A DNA stretch of 64,000 nucleotides. It comes from an uncultured Collinsella sp. (GTDB lineage: Bacteria > Actinomycetota > Coriobacteriia > Coriobacteriales > Coriobacteriaceae). Positions 20,375-28,174 of the stretch are shown piece after piece. Under the pieces are notes generated by a model, which was not told the DNA's origin, did no database searches, and saw only the letters and a program-made list of their open reading frames with translations. The stretch lies in NCBI GenBank assembly GCA_902494085.1, contig CABURU010000003.1, forward strand, positions 1 to 64,000. The letters are read 5' to 3'. The position numbers and the translations under genes are program-made. Within the stretch, counting starts at the first letter, position 1. Every line of letters starts with the position of its first letter.

Positions 20375-22390
20375 ATGGTAAAGATTCGAGAGAAGCAAAC
20401 CGAGCAGCTCGAGAAGGCTGCCTCCAAGGGGCTCAAGCTCGGTGGCTGGAAGAAGATGACGCTGTCTTCTAAGATTGCCGCCGTCGTGCTGGTGTTGGTC
20501 GCCCTGACCGCGATTCTGGCGCCCCTTCTTGCCCCCTATAGCCCGGTCGAGATTTTCACTGCTCGCCAGGCTCCCGGCAATGGATTTATCTTCGGTACCG
20601 ACGATAAGGGCCGCGACATCCTGTCGCGTATGCTTTACGGTGGCCGTTACTCGCTGATCATCGGCTTCGGTGCTACTGCCATGGCTCTGGTCTGCGGCTC
20701 GGTCGTGGGCGCCCTCGCGGCGGTTTCGCGCAAGTCCGTTTCCGAGGCGATCATGCGCATCCTGGACATCATCATGTCCATCCCGGGCATCGCCCTCGCT
20801 GCCGTCTTCGTCTCCATCCTGGGCAATTCCGTGCCGTCGATCATCTTCGCCATTGGCTTTATGTACACTCCGCAGATTGCCCGTATCGTGCGCGCCAACA
20901 TCGTGTCCGAGTACGGCGAGGACTATGTCCGCGCGGTCATCGTTTCCGGCGCCAAGGCTCCGTGGATTTTGATCAAGCATGTTCTGCGTAACTGCATCGC
21001 CCCGATCATGGTCTTCACCGTTACCCTGGTCGCCGACGCCATCATCTTCGAGGCCTCGCTGACCTTTATCGGCGCTGGTATCCAGGAGCCCACCGCTACC
21101 TGGGGCAACATCCTCGCCGACGCCCGCGGTGGCGTGCTCGCTGGCCGTTGGTGGCAGGCGCTGTTCCCGGGTCTGGCTATCATGATCACCTGCCTGGCGC
21201 TCAACATCCTCTCCGAGGGCATTACCGACGCCATGGCCGCTGCTCCCTCCGCCGCCCTGGATCCGACCGATTCCTCCAAGCGCCGCGAGGCCGACCTGCT
21301 GGTCTCCGACCCTGTTCGCGCTTACAAGGAGCAGGCTCAGTCCCTGTCCGCCCGTCTTGGCGCCCTGCGCGATGTCGAGCTCAAGCGTGACGACCGCCAT
21401 GTGCCCGATGAGTCCGTTGAGCCGATCCTTTCGGTCCGTGATTTCTGCATCCAGTTTGAGCACCACGGTGATATCAACGTCGTCGATCATGTCAACTTTG
21501 ATGTCCGTCCTGGCCAGACCATGGGCCTGGTCGGTGAGTCCGGCTGCGGTAAGTCCATCACCACGCTGGCCATCATGGGCCTGACCGACGATGACGAGCA
21601 TCTTTCCGGTGAGGTTCTCTGGGAGGGCCGCGACCTGCTCAAGATGAGCAAGAAGGAGTGGTTCGGCCTGCGCGGTACCGATATCGCCATGGTCTATCAG
21701 GACGCCCTGTCCTCGCTCAACCCCTCCATGCTCATTTCCGCCCAGATGAAGCAGCTCACCAAGCGCGGCGGTACCCGTAGCGCCGAGGAGCTCCTGGAGC
21801 TCGTGGGCCTCGACCCCAAGCGTACGCTCGAGAGCTATCCGCATGAGCTTTCCGGTGGTCAGCGTCAGCGCGTTCTGATCGCTATGGCCCTTACCCGCGA
21901 CCCCAAACTGGTCATCTGCGACGAGCCCACGACCGCTCTGGACGTTACCGTCCAGAAGCAGGTCATCAAGCTGCTTAACGATCTTCAGGCCAAGCTCGGC
22001 TTTGCCATGATCTTCGTTTCGCACGACCTGGCACTGGTCGCCGAGGTCGCTCATAACATCACGGTTATGTACGCCGGCCAGGTTATCGAGCAGGCGCCCA
22101 CCAAGGAGCTGCTCACCAACCCGATTCACGAGTACACCCGCGGCCTTCTGGGTTCCGTCCTGTCCATCGAGAGCGGTTCGGGCCGCCTGCACCAGGTGCC
22201 CGGCGCCGTTCCGAGCCCGCGCGATTTCCCCAAGGGCGATCGCTTCGCACCCCGCTCGAGCCATCCGCGCATTGGCCTGGACACCCGTCCGGTCTTCAAG
22301 CGCGTGCCCGGCACCGAGCACTTCTATTCCGAGCTCCCCGACGAGGTGCTCAAGGCAAATGGTTTGACCCCTCACGCGGAGGTGATGTAG
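20375..22390 (+). CDS. Fused ABC permease (DppC) and ATPase (DppD), SatC-like
   Basis: The 671-aa protein combines two normally separate subunits. Residues about 1-300 are a DppC-type permease with an N-terminal tail, the FGTDDKGRDILSRMLYGGRYSL motif and the docking loop YGEDYVRAVIVSGAKAP. A charged linker of about 50 residues follows, and residues about 350-671 are a DppD-type ATPase with Walker A GESGCGKS, Q-loop YQDALSSLNPSM, signature LSGGQRQRV, Walker B LVICDEPTTALDV and the C-terminal oligopeptide-transporter extension (Pro-rich, SPRDFPKGDRF). The reading frame is continuous, with no stop or frameshift at the junction, so the fusion is real. The same fusion is known in sialic-acid Sat/Sia transporters. 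Confidence 0.9.
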   Translation: MVKIREKQTEQLEKAASKGLKLGGWKKMTLSSKIAAVVLVLVALTAILAPLLAPYSPVEIFTARQAPGNGFIFGTDDKGRDILSRMLYGGRYSLIIGFGATAMALVCGSVVGALAAVSRKSVSEAIMRILDIIMSIPGIALAAVFVSILGNSVPSIIFAIGFMYTPQIARIVRANIVSEYGEDYVRAVIVSGAKAPWILIKHVLRNCIAPIMVFTVTLVADAIIFEASLTFIGAGIQEPTATWGNILADARGGVLAGRWWQALFPGLAIMITCLALNILSEGITDAMAAAPSAALDPTDSSKRREADLLVSDPVRAYKEQAQSLSARLGALRDVELKRDDRHVPDESVEPILSVRDFCIQFEHHGDINVVDHVNFDVRPGQTMGLVGESGCGKSITTLAIMGLTDDDEHLSGEVLWEGRDLLKMSKKEWFGLRGTDIAMVYQDALSSLNPSMLISAQMKQLTKRGGTRSAEELLELVGLDPKRTLESYPHELSGGQRQRVLIAMALTRDPKLVICDEPTTALDVTVQKQVIKLLNDLQAKLGFAMIFVSHDLALVAEVAHNITVMYAGQVIEQAPTKELLTNPIHEYTRGLLGSVLSIESGSGRLHQVPGAVPSPRDFPKGDRFAPRSSHPRIGLDTRPVFKRVPGTEHFYSELPDEVLKANGLTPHAEVM

Positions 22391-23218
22391 ATGAGCGAGA
22401 CCGCAGTCAACGGCGTCGAGCCGATCATCTTCCTTGATGACGTCCACGTCACCTTTAGGACCCGTACCGGCTCGATTCTGCACCCCAACCTGGTTCACGC
22501 CGTCCAGGGTGTAACGATTAAGCTCATGCCCGGACAGACCATCGGCATCGTCGGCGAGTCCGGTTGCGGAAAGTCCACCACCGCCAACGTCATGTGCGGC
22601 CTGCAGGCCCCCACGAGCGGCAAGGTCTACTTTAAGGGCAAGGACGTTACCAAACGTACCGCCGAGGACCGTCGCCACATGGGTCGCGTCATCTCGGTCG
22701 TGTTCCAGAACCCGGCCACGGCGCTCAATCCCCGCATGGTCGTTCGCGAGCAACTGCTCGACCCCATGCGCGTCCACAACCTGGGTACCGAGGCCGAGCA
22801 GGAGAAGCGCGTCAAGGAGCTCTTGGAGCTCACCGGTCTGCCCAGCTCCGCCGCCGAGGTTCTTCCCGGCCAGCTTTCGGGCGGCCAGCGCCAGCGCGTC
22901 GCAATTGCCCGTGCCCTGTCGCTGAACCCCGATGCCATCATCGCCGACGAGCCCACCTCGGCTCTGGACGTTTCGGTCCGCGCGCAGATTCTGAACCTGC
23001 TGACCGACCTTAAGAAGGAGCTCGGCCTGGCCATGGTGTTCATCAGCCATGACATCCAGACGGTCCGCTATATCTCTGACGACATCATCGTTATGAATGG
23101 CGGCAAGATCGTCGAGCAGGGCGAGGCCAAGCAGGTCTTCCAGCACCCTCAGGACCCCTACACCAAGATGCTGCTCGGCGCTGCGCCGTCGCTGCTGCAT
23201 CCCAAGCTCGGCGAGTAG
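22391..23218 (+). CDS. ABC transporter ATP-binding protein, DppF family (SatD-like)
   Basis: The 275-aa ATPase is the second nucleotide-binding subunit of the transporter. Walker A GESGCGKSTTANV, Q-loop VFQNPATALNPRM, signature LSGGQRQRVAIARAL, Walker B AIIADEPTSALDVS and H-loop FISHDIQTV are all present. It lacks most of the C-terminal Cys-containing extension found in OppF. The ATG immediately follows the stop of the fusion gene, and GGAGGTGA overlaps that stop, so translation is coupled. Confidence 0.92.
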   Translation: MSETAVNGVEPIIFLDDVHVTFRTRTGSILHPNLVHAVQGVTIKLMPGQTIGIVGESGCGKSTTANVMCGLQAPTSGKVYFKGKDVTKRTAEDRRHMGRVISVVFQNPATALNPRMVVREQLLDPMRVHNLGTEAEQEKRVKELLELTGLPSSAAEVLPGQLSGGQRQRVAIARALSLNPDAIIADEPTSALDVSVRAQILNLLTDLKKELGLAMVFISHDIQTVRYISDDIIVMNGGKIVEQGEAKQVFQHPQDPYTKMLLGAAPSLLHPKLGE

Positions 23219-23234
23219 CCTCGCTTTCCCTCCC

Positions 23235-23262
23235 GTGCGCCCGGTTCCCTTGCCGGGCGCAC
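23235..23262 (+). terminator. Hairpin between transporter and esterase genes
   Basis: A perfect 10-bp stem, GTGCGCCCGG (23235-23244) with CCGGGCGCAC (23253-23262), has an 8-nt loop and no T-run. It is more likely an mRNA-stabilising or attenuating element than a full terminator. Confidence 0.5.
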
Positions 23263-23298
23263 CTCCGTTGCGATTTCGAAAGGTTGGGTTCACGAGCC

Positions 23299-24276
23299 AT
23301 GCCAAGTGCTCAGGAGCTACAACAGCAATTTGGTGAATATCGAGGCGCTATGCCCCGTCCATCGGATTTCGATCTCTTTTGGAAGGACCGCATGGCCGAG
23401 GCCGACGCCGTCGAGCTCGACTATGCGATTGAGGCGGCTTCGGTTGCGGATTCCGCGACCTGTCGGTTTTTCGACCTCTGGTATACCGGCATGTGCGGTG
23501 CACGCCTGCATGCCAAGTATCTCCAGCCGGTTTCGGACGAGCCCGTGCCGCTGGTGCTACAGTTCCACGGCTATCCGGGTGCAAGCCGCAGCTGGTTCGA
23601 GCAGGCGTCGTTTGCGGGCATGGGCATGGCACTCATCGCTCTCGATTGTCCTGGCCAGGGTGGCCCCTCCGAGGATATTGGTGGATTTGAAGGCACGACG
23701 GTTGCTGGGCATATCGTCGCCGGTATCGACGGCGACCCGGCCAATCTTTACTATGTCCGCTTGCACCAGGATATCCGCATTCTGTGCCGTATTGTTCGCG
23801 AGCTCGAGGGCATCGATCTTTCCCGCGTATTTGTGAACGGCGCATCGCAGGGCGGCGGTTTGGGCATTGCGACCTGCGCGCTTAATAGTGAGCTTATCAA
23901 TCGCGCTGCCATCCTCTATCCCTTCCTGTCGGATTTCCGCCTTGTTTGGGATCTGGATGCCGACGATATCGCTTATGAAGGCCTGCGTTATTGGTCGCGT
24001 TGGTTTGACGAGGACTCGACTCGTATTGAGGAGGCCTATGCCAAACTGGCGTACTTCGATTCCAAGAACTTTGCCCCCATGGTCAAATGCCCCGTGCTGT
24101 TTGGCACGGGCACAGCCGATATCGTCTGTCCGCCGGCGACGCAGTTTGCGGTCTACAACAATCTGGCCTGTGAGAAGCGACGCGAGTTCTTTGAGGGCTT
24201 TGGTCACGAGGAGATTCAGGACTTTGACGATCTGATCATTCCGTTTTTCTGCGAGGGAGGGGAGGCTCATGTCTAA
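23299..24276 (+). CDS. AXE1-family acetyl esterase
   Basis: The 325-aa alpha/beta hydrolase is related to acetylxylan esterase and cephalosporin-C deacetylase. The catalytic triad is visible: S183 in the nucleophile elbow NGASQGGG, D274 in GTADIVCPP, and H303 in FGHEEI. The oxyanion/hydrophobic entry QFHGYPGASRSW also fits. It lies between a Sat-type sialic-acid transporter and nanA, so a likely role is removing O-acetyl groups from host sialic acid or from other mucin glycans; the substrate is inference. The ATG at 23299 has only a distant AAAGG. The 3' end overlaps the next gene by 8 nt. Confidence 0.85.
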   Translation: MPSAQELQQQFGEYRGAMPRPSDFDLFWKDRMAEADAVELDYAIEAASVADSATCRFFDLWYTGMCGARLHAKYLQPVSDEPVPLVLQFHGYPGASRSWFEQASFAGMGMALIALDCPGQGGPSEDIGGFEGTTVAGHIVAGIDGDPANLYYVRLHQDIRILCRIVRELEGIDLSRVFVNGASQGGGLGIATCALNSELINRAAILYPFLSDFRLVWDLDADDIAYEGLRYWSRWFDEDSTRIEEAYAKLAYFDSKNFAPMVKCPVLFGTGTADIVCPPATQFAVYNNLACEKRREFFEGFGHEEIQDFDDLIIPFFCEGGEAHV

Positions 24277-25120
24277 GTGCGAGAGCAATATCGACGAGCT
24301 GATCGTCCCCGGGCTCGCGGAGATGCCTGGAACGGTTTCGTCAAGGCTCGCAGAATATCGGGACTGGCGCGGTGATGTCCAAGCAGATGTTTCTGATTTA
24401 GAGACATGCGCTTCGAATCTTGAGATTCAAGGCCTGGCCATTACGGCGATTGACTTTGTTAACCCCTGCGCCCGTTACTCGGAGGTCTCCTTTGAGCTCG
24501 GTGACGATGCGATTCACGCTCGTTTGATCGAGCCTGTCGGTCGTGCCCGAGTGTCTGAGCGCGTGCCGCTGTGCCTGATGTTTCACGACATCGATCGACC
24601 CGTGCGTGGATGGCATCACATGACGAGATTTGCCGCCATGGGGTATGCCGTCCTCGCGCTGGATGACGATGTTGCTGGTGCGGACGACCTGCAGCAGGGG
24701 ATTACCTCGCCTGCGTTTGTCGAGCGCGTCCGTTGGGGTTGTGCGTTGGCGAAGGTCGCGCGCAATCTTGATGGCATGGACCCTGACCGCATCTTTGCAT
24801 GGGGCGAGGGCCTTGGCGGCGGTGTCGCGCTGGCGGTTTCTGCTCTGGACGAGCGGGGCCTCGCCTGCACGGCGGTTGCCAATCCACTTCCCGGCGGCCT
24901 CGAGGCGTTGTCGTCTCGGGTGCGCGGATCGGTGCTCATGGGCACATCGCTTATGGATACCGTGAGCGACCCCAAGGGTCAGTTTGCCGTATTCAACGGT
25001 CTTGAGTGTGACCGGAAGCATATCATCTATGCCAAATACGCTCACGAGCGCATCAATGCGTTCGAAAACGAAGTCGTCGACTTTTTTAACCAAACGTTCT
25101 ACTCGTGTTCTTTGGCCTAG
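24269..25120 (+). CDS. Degenerate AXE1-like paralogue lacking the catalytic serine
   Basis: The 283-aa protein aligns along its C-terminal two thirds with the preceding esterase, but the nucleophile elbow reads WGEGLGGG, so the serine position is G181. The triad Asp (D230 in LMDTVSDPKGQFAVFN) and His (H259 in AHERI) positions are kept. The cap and N-terminal region are more divergent. The frame is intact, codon use is like its neighbours, and the gene overlaps the esterase by 8 nt, so it looks maintained rather than decaying. It may be a regulatory or structural partner of the active enzyme, or a hydrolase with altered chemistry. Confidence is high for the homology and low for function. Confidence 0.75.
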   Translation: MSKCESNIDELIVPGLAEMPGTVSSRLAEYRDWRGDVQADVSDLETCASNLEIQGLAITAIDFVNPCARYSEVSFELGDDAIHARLIEPVGRARVSERVPLCLMFHDIDRPVRGWHHMTRFAAMGYAVLALDDDVAGADDLQQGITSPAFVERVRWGCALAKVARNLDGMDPDRIFAWGEGLGGGVALAVSALDERGLACTAVANPLPGGLEALSSRVRGSVLMGTSLMDTVSDPKGQFAVFNGLECDRKHIIYAKYAHERINAFENEVVDFFNQTFYSCSLA

Positions 25121-25188
25121 ACGGCCTGGACACTGCCAACAAGAGTGGGCGGCATAGGGCCGCCCGCCAGACAACTAAGGAGATTCTT

Positions 25189-26109
25189 GTGGCAACTCAG
25201 AAATTCACCGGCGTTATCCCTCCCGTCGTTGTTCCCGATACCGAAGATCACCAGCTCGACGTTGCCTCCTTTGAGCGCAGCATCAACCGCATGATCGATG
25301 CCGGCGTCGATGGCCTGTTCTTCTTGGGATCCTCGGGCGAGGTCGTCTTCTCCACCGACGAGCGCCGTCGCCAGATTATCGCCGAGGCCGTTCGTATCGT
25401 CGACCACCGCGTTCCCGTTCTGGTCGGCATCATCGACACCGAGACCGAGCGCATGATCGAGCACGGTAAGGTCGCCCAGGAGCTGGGCGCCGATGCCCTC
25501 GTCGCCACCTGCCCGTTTTATGCCCTGCAGGGCATGACCGAGGTCGAGGAGCACTTCCGCATCCTGCATGAGGAACTCGACCTGCCCATCTTCGCTTACG
25601 ACATCCCCGTGTGTGTCCACACCAAGCTCCCCTGGAAGCTCCTTGCCAAGCTCGGTGCCGAGGGCGTTCTGGCCGGCGTCAAGGATTCCTCGGGTGATGA
25701 CATCTCGTTCCGCTACCTCGTTCAGGAGAACGAGAAGAACGGCCATCCGATGAGCATCCTCACCGGTCACGAGGTTGTTGTCGACGGCGCTTACCTCGGT
25801 GGTGCCGACGGTTCCGTCCCGGGTCTCGCCAACGTTGAGCCCGAGGGTTACGTGCGTCAATGGAAGGCCGCTCAGGCTGGTGACTGGGCTACCGTCAAGG
25901 CCGAGCAGGATCGCCTCAATGAGATTTCGCACATCTGGGATGTCACCTCGGGCGTCCAGGGCTATGCCGGTGGCGTCGGCGCCTTCAAGACCGCTATGAA
26001 CCTCATGGGCATCTTCGACAGCCCGACCATGCCGCGCCCGGTGAAGGCTATGACCGGCGAGAACGTCGAGGCGATTAAGAAGGTCCTTCAGGACAACGGT
26101 CTCCTGTAA
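25189..26109 (+). CDS. nanA: N-acetylneuraminate lyase / DapA-superfamily aldolase
   Basis: The 306-aa TIM-barrel class I aldolase has the Schiff-base lysine K165 (in AGVKDSSGD), the catalytic tyrosine Y137 (FAYDIP) and the carboxylate-binding GSSGE loop. Lysine and tyrosine fall at the same numbers as in E. coli NanA. Family membership alone does not settle the substrate, since DapA and other keto-acid aldolases look similar. The adjacent nanK and nanE homologues and the Sat-type transporter favour cleavage of sialic acid to ManNAc and pyruvate. The GTG at 25189 follows TAAGGAG by 6 nt. Confidence 0.8.
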   Translation: MATQKFTGVIPPVVVPDTEDHQLDVASFERSINRMIDAGVDGLFFLGSSGEVVFSTDERRRQIIAEAVRIVDHRVPVLVGIIDTETERMIEHGKVAQELGADALVATCPFYALQGMTEVEEHFRILHEELDLPIFAYDIPVCVHTKLPWKLLAKLGAEGVLAGVKDSSGDDISFRYLVQENEKNGHPMSILTGHEVVVDGAYLGGADGSVPGLANVEPEGYVRQWKAAQAGDWATVKAEQDRLNEISHIWDVTSGVQGYAGGVGAFKTAMNLMGIFDSPTMPRPVKAMTGENVEAIKKVLQDNGLL

Positions 26110-26115
26110 AGCTTC

Positions 26116-26205
26116 CCCAGGCACCCGATCTTGGGGCTCAAGTGGTCGGGCGTGACCCATTAGGTCAACGCCCGACCACTTTCACCCCAACCTCGGGCAT
26201 CTGGG
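26116..26205 (+). repeat. 90-nt extended hairpin between nanA and nanK
   Basis: A perfect 14-bp inner stem is formed by AAGTGGTCGGGCGT (26140-26153) and ACGCCCGACCACTT (26168-26181). Outer helices continue it: TTGGGG/CCCCAA (26131-26136, 26185-26190), CCCGA/TCGGG (26124-26128, 26193-26197) and CCCAG/CTGGG (26116-26120, 26201-26205). There is no T-run, so it is not a typical terminator. Confidence 0.75.
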
Positions 26206-26280
26206 AAACCTTTACTGAGTTGCGGCGATAACACCGCCTTCATTTCCTGTAGTTGTTTTTTATCTCCTAAGGAGAGCGAC

Positions 26281-27246
26281 ATGGAGAACAAGTACGTCTG
26301 CTCTGTCGATATCGGCGGAACTAAGATCGCGACTGCCATCATGGAGTACCCGGCTGACGGCAGCGTGCCCCATCCTGTTTTTGAGGCCGAGGTTCCTACC
26401 GAGGCCCAGGAGGGCGGCGAGGCCGTCTTCCAGCGTATCGAGGCGTCCATCAAGGCTGCTCTTGAGGCGAATCCCGATGTCGAGGTCCTTGGCGTCGGCA
26501 TTGGTGCCGCCGGCGTCGTCGATCCCAAGACGGGCGCCATCGCGTATGCCAACGAGATCATGCCCGGCTGGTCCGGCGTTCAGTTGGGGCCGCGTCTGCG
26601 CGAGGACCTCGGTCTTCCCGTTGCCGTTGTAGGCGACGTGCAGGCTCATGCTCTGGGCGAGGCCCACTGGGGCGTCGGCAAGGGTAAGTTCTCCGTCTTG
26701 TGTCTTGGCATCGGTACGGGCATCGGCGGCGCATACGTCGAGAACGGCCGCGTGATGCAGGGCTTCCATGGTGCTGCCGGCCATATGGGCCACATCGAGT
26801 GCTCGGCTGCCGCCGGCATTCCCTGCGCCTGCGGGCGTTCCGGCCATCTGGAGTCGGTTGCTTCGGGCACTTCCATTGGTCGAATGTACGATGAACGTTT
26901 TGGCCGCGTCGAACCCAGCCGTCCTTCGGTCGGTCGCGATGTGAACGACCTGTGCCGTGCGGGCGACGCAAAGGCGACCGAGGTCATCCATGACGCCGGC
27001 TTTGCGCTGGGCGCCAGCTTGGGCTCGCTCGCTAACATCCTGGACCCTGAGGTCATCGTGCTTTCGGGCGGCGTGATTCACCAAGGTCCCGATTGGCGTT
27101 CACAGACGTGGAAGGATTCGGTGCACGAAGGCTATGCCAGCCAGGCGCTCGATCCGCTTCAGGACACGCCGATCCTCATCGGTTCTCTGGAGGGCGATGC
27201 TCCGCTCATCGGTGCCGCCGAACACCTTCTTGCGTCGTTGAAGTAA
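26281..27246 (+). CDS. nanK: ROK-family sugar kinase, probable N-acetylmannosamine kinase
   Basis: The 321-aa ROK kinase begins with the phosphate-binding DIGGTKIATAI motif. It carries the sugar/zinc region GHMGHIECSAAAGIPCACGRSGHLES, whose Cys-x-Cys-Gly-x-x-Gly-His pattern and upstream His are the structural zinc ligands of ROK proteins. The adenosine motif is DPEVIVLSGGVI. Between nanA and nanE, it is expected to phosphorylate ManNAc to ManNAc-6-P; a glucokinase would look similar by sequence. The ATG follows CTAAGGAG by about 7 nt. Confidence 0.82.
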   Translation: MENKYVCSVDIGGTKIATAIMEYPADGSVPHPVFEAEVPTEAQEGGEAVFQRIEASIKAALEANPDVEVLGVGIGAAGVVDPKTGAIAYANEIMPGWSGVQLGPRLREDLGLPVAVVGDVQAHALGEAHWGVGKGKFSVLCLGIGTGIGGAYVENGRVMQGFHGAAGHMGHIECSAAAGIPCACGRSGHLESVASGTSIGRMYDERFGRVEPSRPSVGRDVNDLCRAGDAKATEVIHDAGFALGASLGSLANILDPEVIVLSGGVIHQGPDWRSQTWKDSVHEGYASQALDPLQDTPILIGSLEGDAPLIGAAEHLLASLK

Positions 27247-27263
27247 ACATAACTACCAAGTGC

Positions 27264-27361
27264 GCCTTCTGAGGTGCCGCAGATTGACGTGAAAGAGGAG
27301 CGAAGCGTACTTCGGTACGCGAGCGACGGTTTGAACGTCAAGGTGCGGTGTCTCAGAAGGC
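27264..27361 (+). repeat. 98-nt four-helix hairpin between nanK and nanE
   Basis: Helices stack in order: GCCTTCTGAG (27264-27273) with CTCAGAAGGC (27352-27361), CCGCA (27277-27281) with TGCGG (27344-27348), TTGACGT (27284-27290) with ACGTCAA (27335-27341), and a terminal GCGTAC-TTCG-GTACGC (27305-27320). The TTCG tetraloop and multiple paired helices indicate a structured RNA or a palindromic repeat unit. No T-run follows. Confidence 0.75.
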
Positions 27362-27386
27362 TGTTTTGAGAAAGGTTGAGTCGAAC

Positions 27387-28073
27387 ATGACCGTCGATCC
27401 TTTGATCCAGTCCCTGAAGGGCAAGCTCGTCGTGAGCGTTCAGGCGTATATGGGCGAGCCGCTTCGTACGCCCGAGACCATGGCTCAAATGTCTCGCGCT
27501 TGCGAGCTCGGCGGCGCTGCCGCCATTCGCTGCCAGGGCCTTGCCGACATTGCCGCCATTAAGGGTCGCTGTGAGGTTCCCGTCATCGGCTTGTGGAAGG
27601 ATGGGCACGAGGGCGTTTACATCACGCCGACGCTGCGTCACGCTCGCGCCTGCGTTGCTGCCGGTGCCGATATCGTGGCGATCGACGCCACCGATCGTCC
27701 GCGCCCCGATGGCAAGACGGTCGAGGATACCTTCCGTCCGCTGCACGAGGAGGGTGTGCTCCTGATGGCGGATTGTGCCACCATCGAGGATATTCGCCGT
27801 GCTGTTGATATGGGCTTTGACCTGGTATCCACCACGCTTTCTCACGGCGTCGCCGCCATCGACTGCACCATGGCCGATGGCCCCGACCTGCCGCTCCTGC
27901 GTCAGGCGACTGAGGAATTCCCCGGCCTTCCCATCATTTGTGAGGGTCGCGTGCATACGCCCGAGGAGGCTCGCGCCGCGATCGATGCTGGCGCCTGGGC
28001 CGTTGTCGTCGGCACCGCCATCACGCACCCCACGAGTATTACAAGTTGGTTCAAGGCTGCGCTTGAGGCGTAA
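27387..28073 (+). CDS. nanE: N-acylmannosamine-6-phosphate 2-epimerase
   Basis: The 228-aa TIM-barrel enzyme of the NanE family converts ManNAc-6-P to GlcNAc-6-P. Hallmarks are LVVSVQAYMGEPLRTPE, AIRCQGLADI, PVIGLWKDG, AIDATDRPRPDG, the catalytic lysine and glutamate region (EGRVHTPEEARAAIDAGAWAVVVGTAITHP), and LMADCATIEDI. The match is clear over the full length and it closes the sialic-acid route begun by nanA and nanK. The ATG at 27387 is preceded by GAAAGG at 11 nt. Confidence 0.93.
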   Translation: MTVDPLIQSLKGKLVVSVQAYMGEPLRTPETMAQMSRACELGGAAAIRCQGLADIAAIKGRCEVPVIGLWKDGHEGVYITPTLRHARACVAAGADIVAIDATDRPRPDGKTVEDTFRPLHEEGVLLMADCATIEDIRRAVDMGFDLVSTTLSHGVAAIDCTMADGPDLPLLRQATEEFPGLPIICEGRVHTPEEARAAIDAGAWAVVVGTAITHPTSITSWFKAALEA

Positions 28074-28100
28074 GACAGACCTCGTATCCGCTCGGGGCGG

Positions 28101-28106
28101 TATACT
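28101..28106 (+). promoter_or_regulatory. Candidate -10 element upstream of rapZ
   Basis: TATACT at 28101-28106 is a good -10 hexamer. No strong -35 lies 16-18 nt upstream (AGACCT is the closest). The following hairpin lies between this site and the rapZ start. Confidence 0.4.
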
Positions 28107-28124
28107 CAATATAGGCAATTGACC

Positions 28125-28160
28125 GCGCGGGATCCGGGTTGCTGGGTCCCGCGCTTGTTT
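28125..28160 (+). terminator. Terminator or attenuator before rapZ
   Basis: The stem GCGCGGGATCC (28125-28135) with GGGTCCCGCGC (28144-28154) is followed by TTGTTTT. It can end nan-operon transcription, but it also lies downstream of the candidate rapZ promoter and only 8 nt upstream of the rapZ ribosome site, so attenuation is possible. Confidence 0.7.
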
Positions 28161-28174
28161 TCGGGAGGCAGCAC

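Noticed and set aside
19427..23305. Very long minus-strand open frame (1292 codons) opposite the transporter genes
   Set aside because: It is antisense to four well-supported ABC transporter genes with full motif sets. Strong G/C bias at third positions removes stop codons on the other strand, producing such shadow frames.
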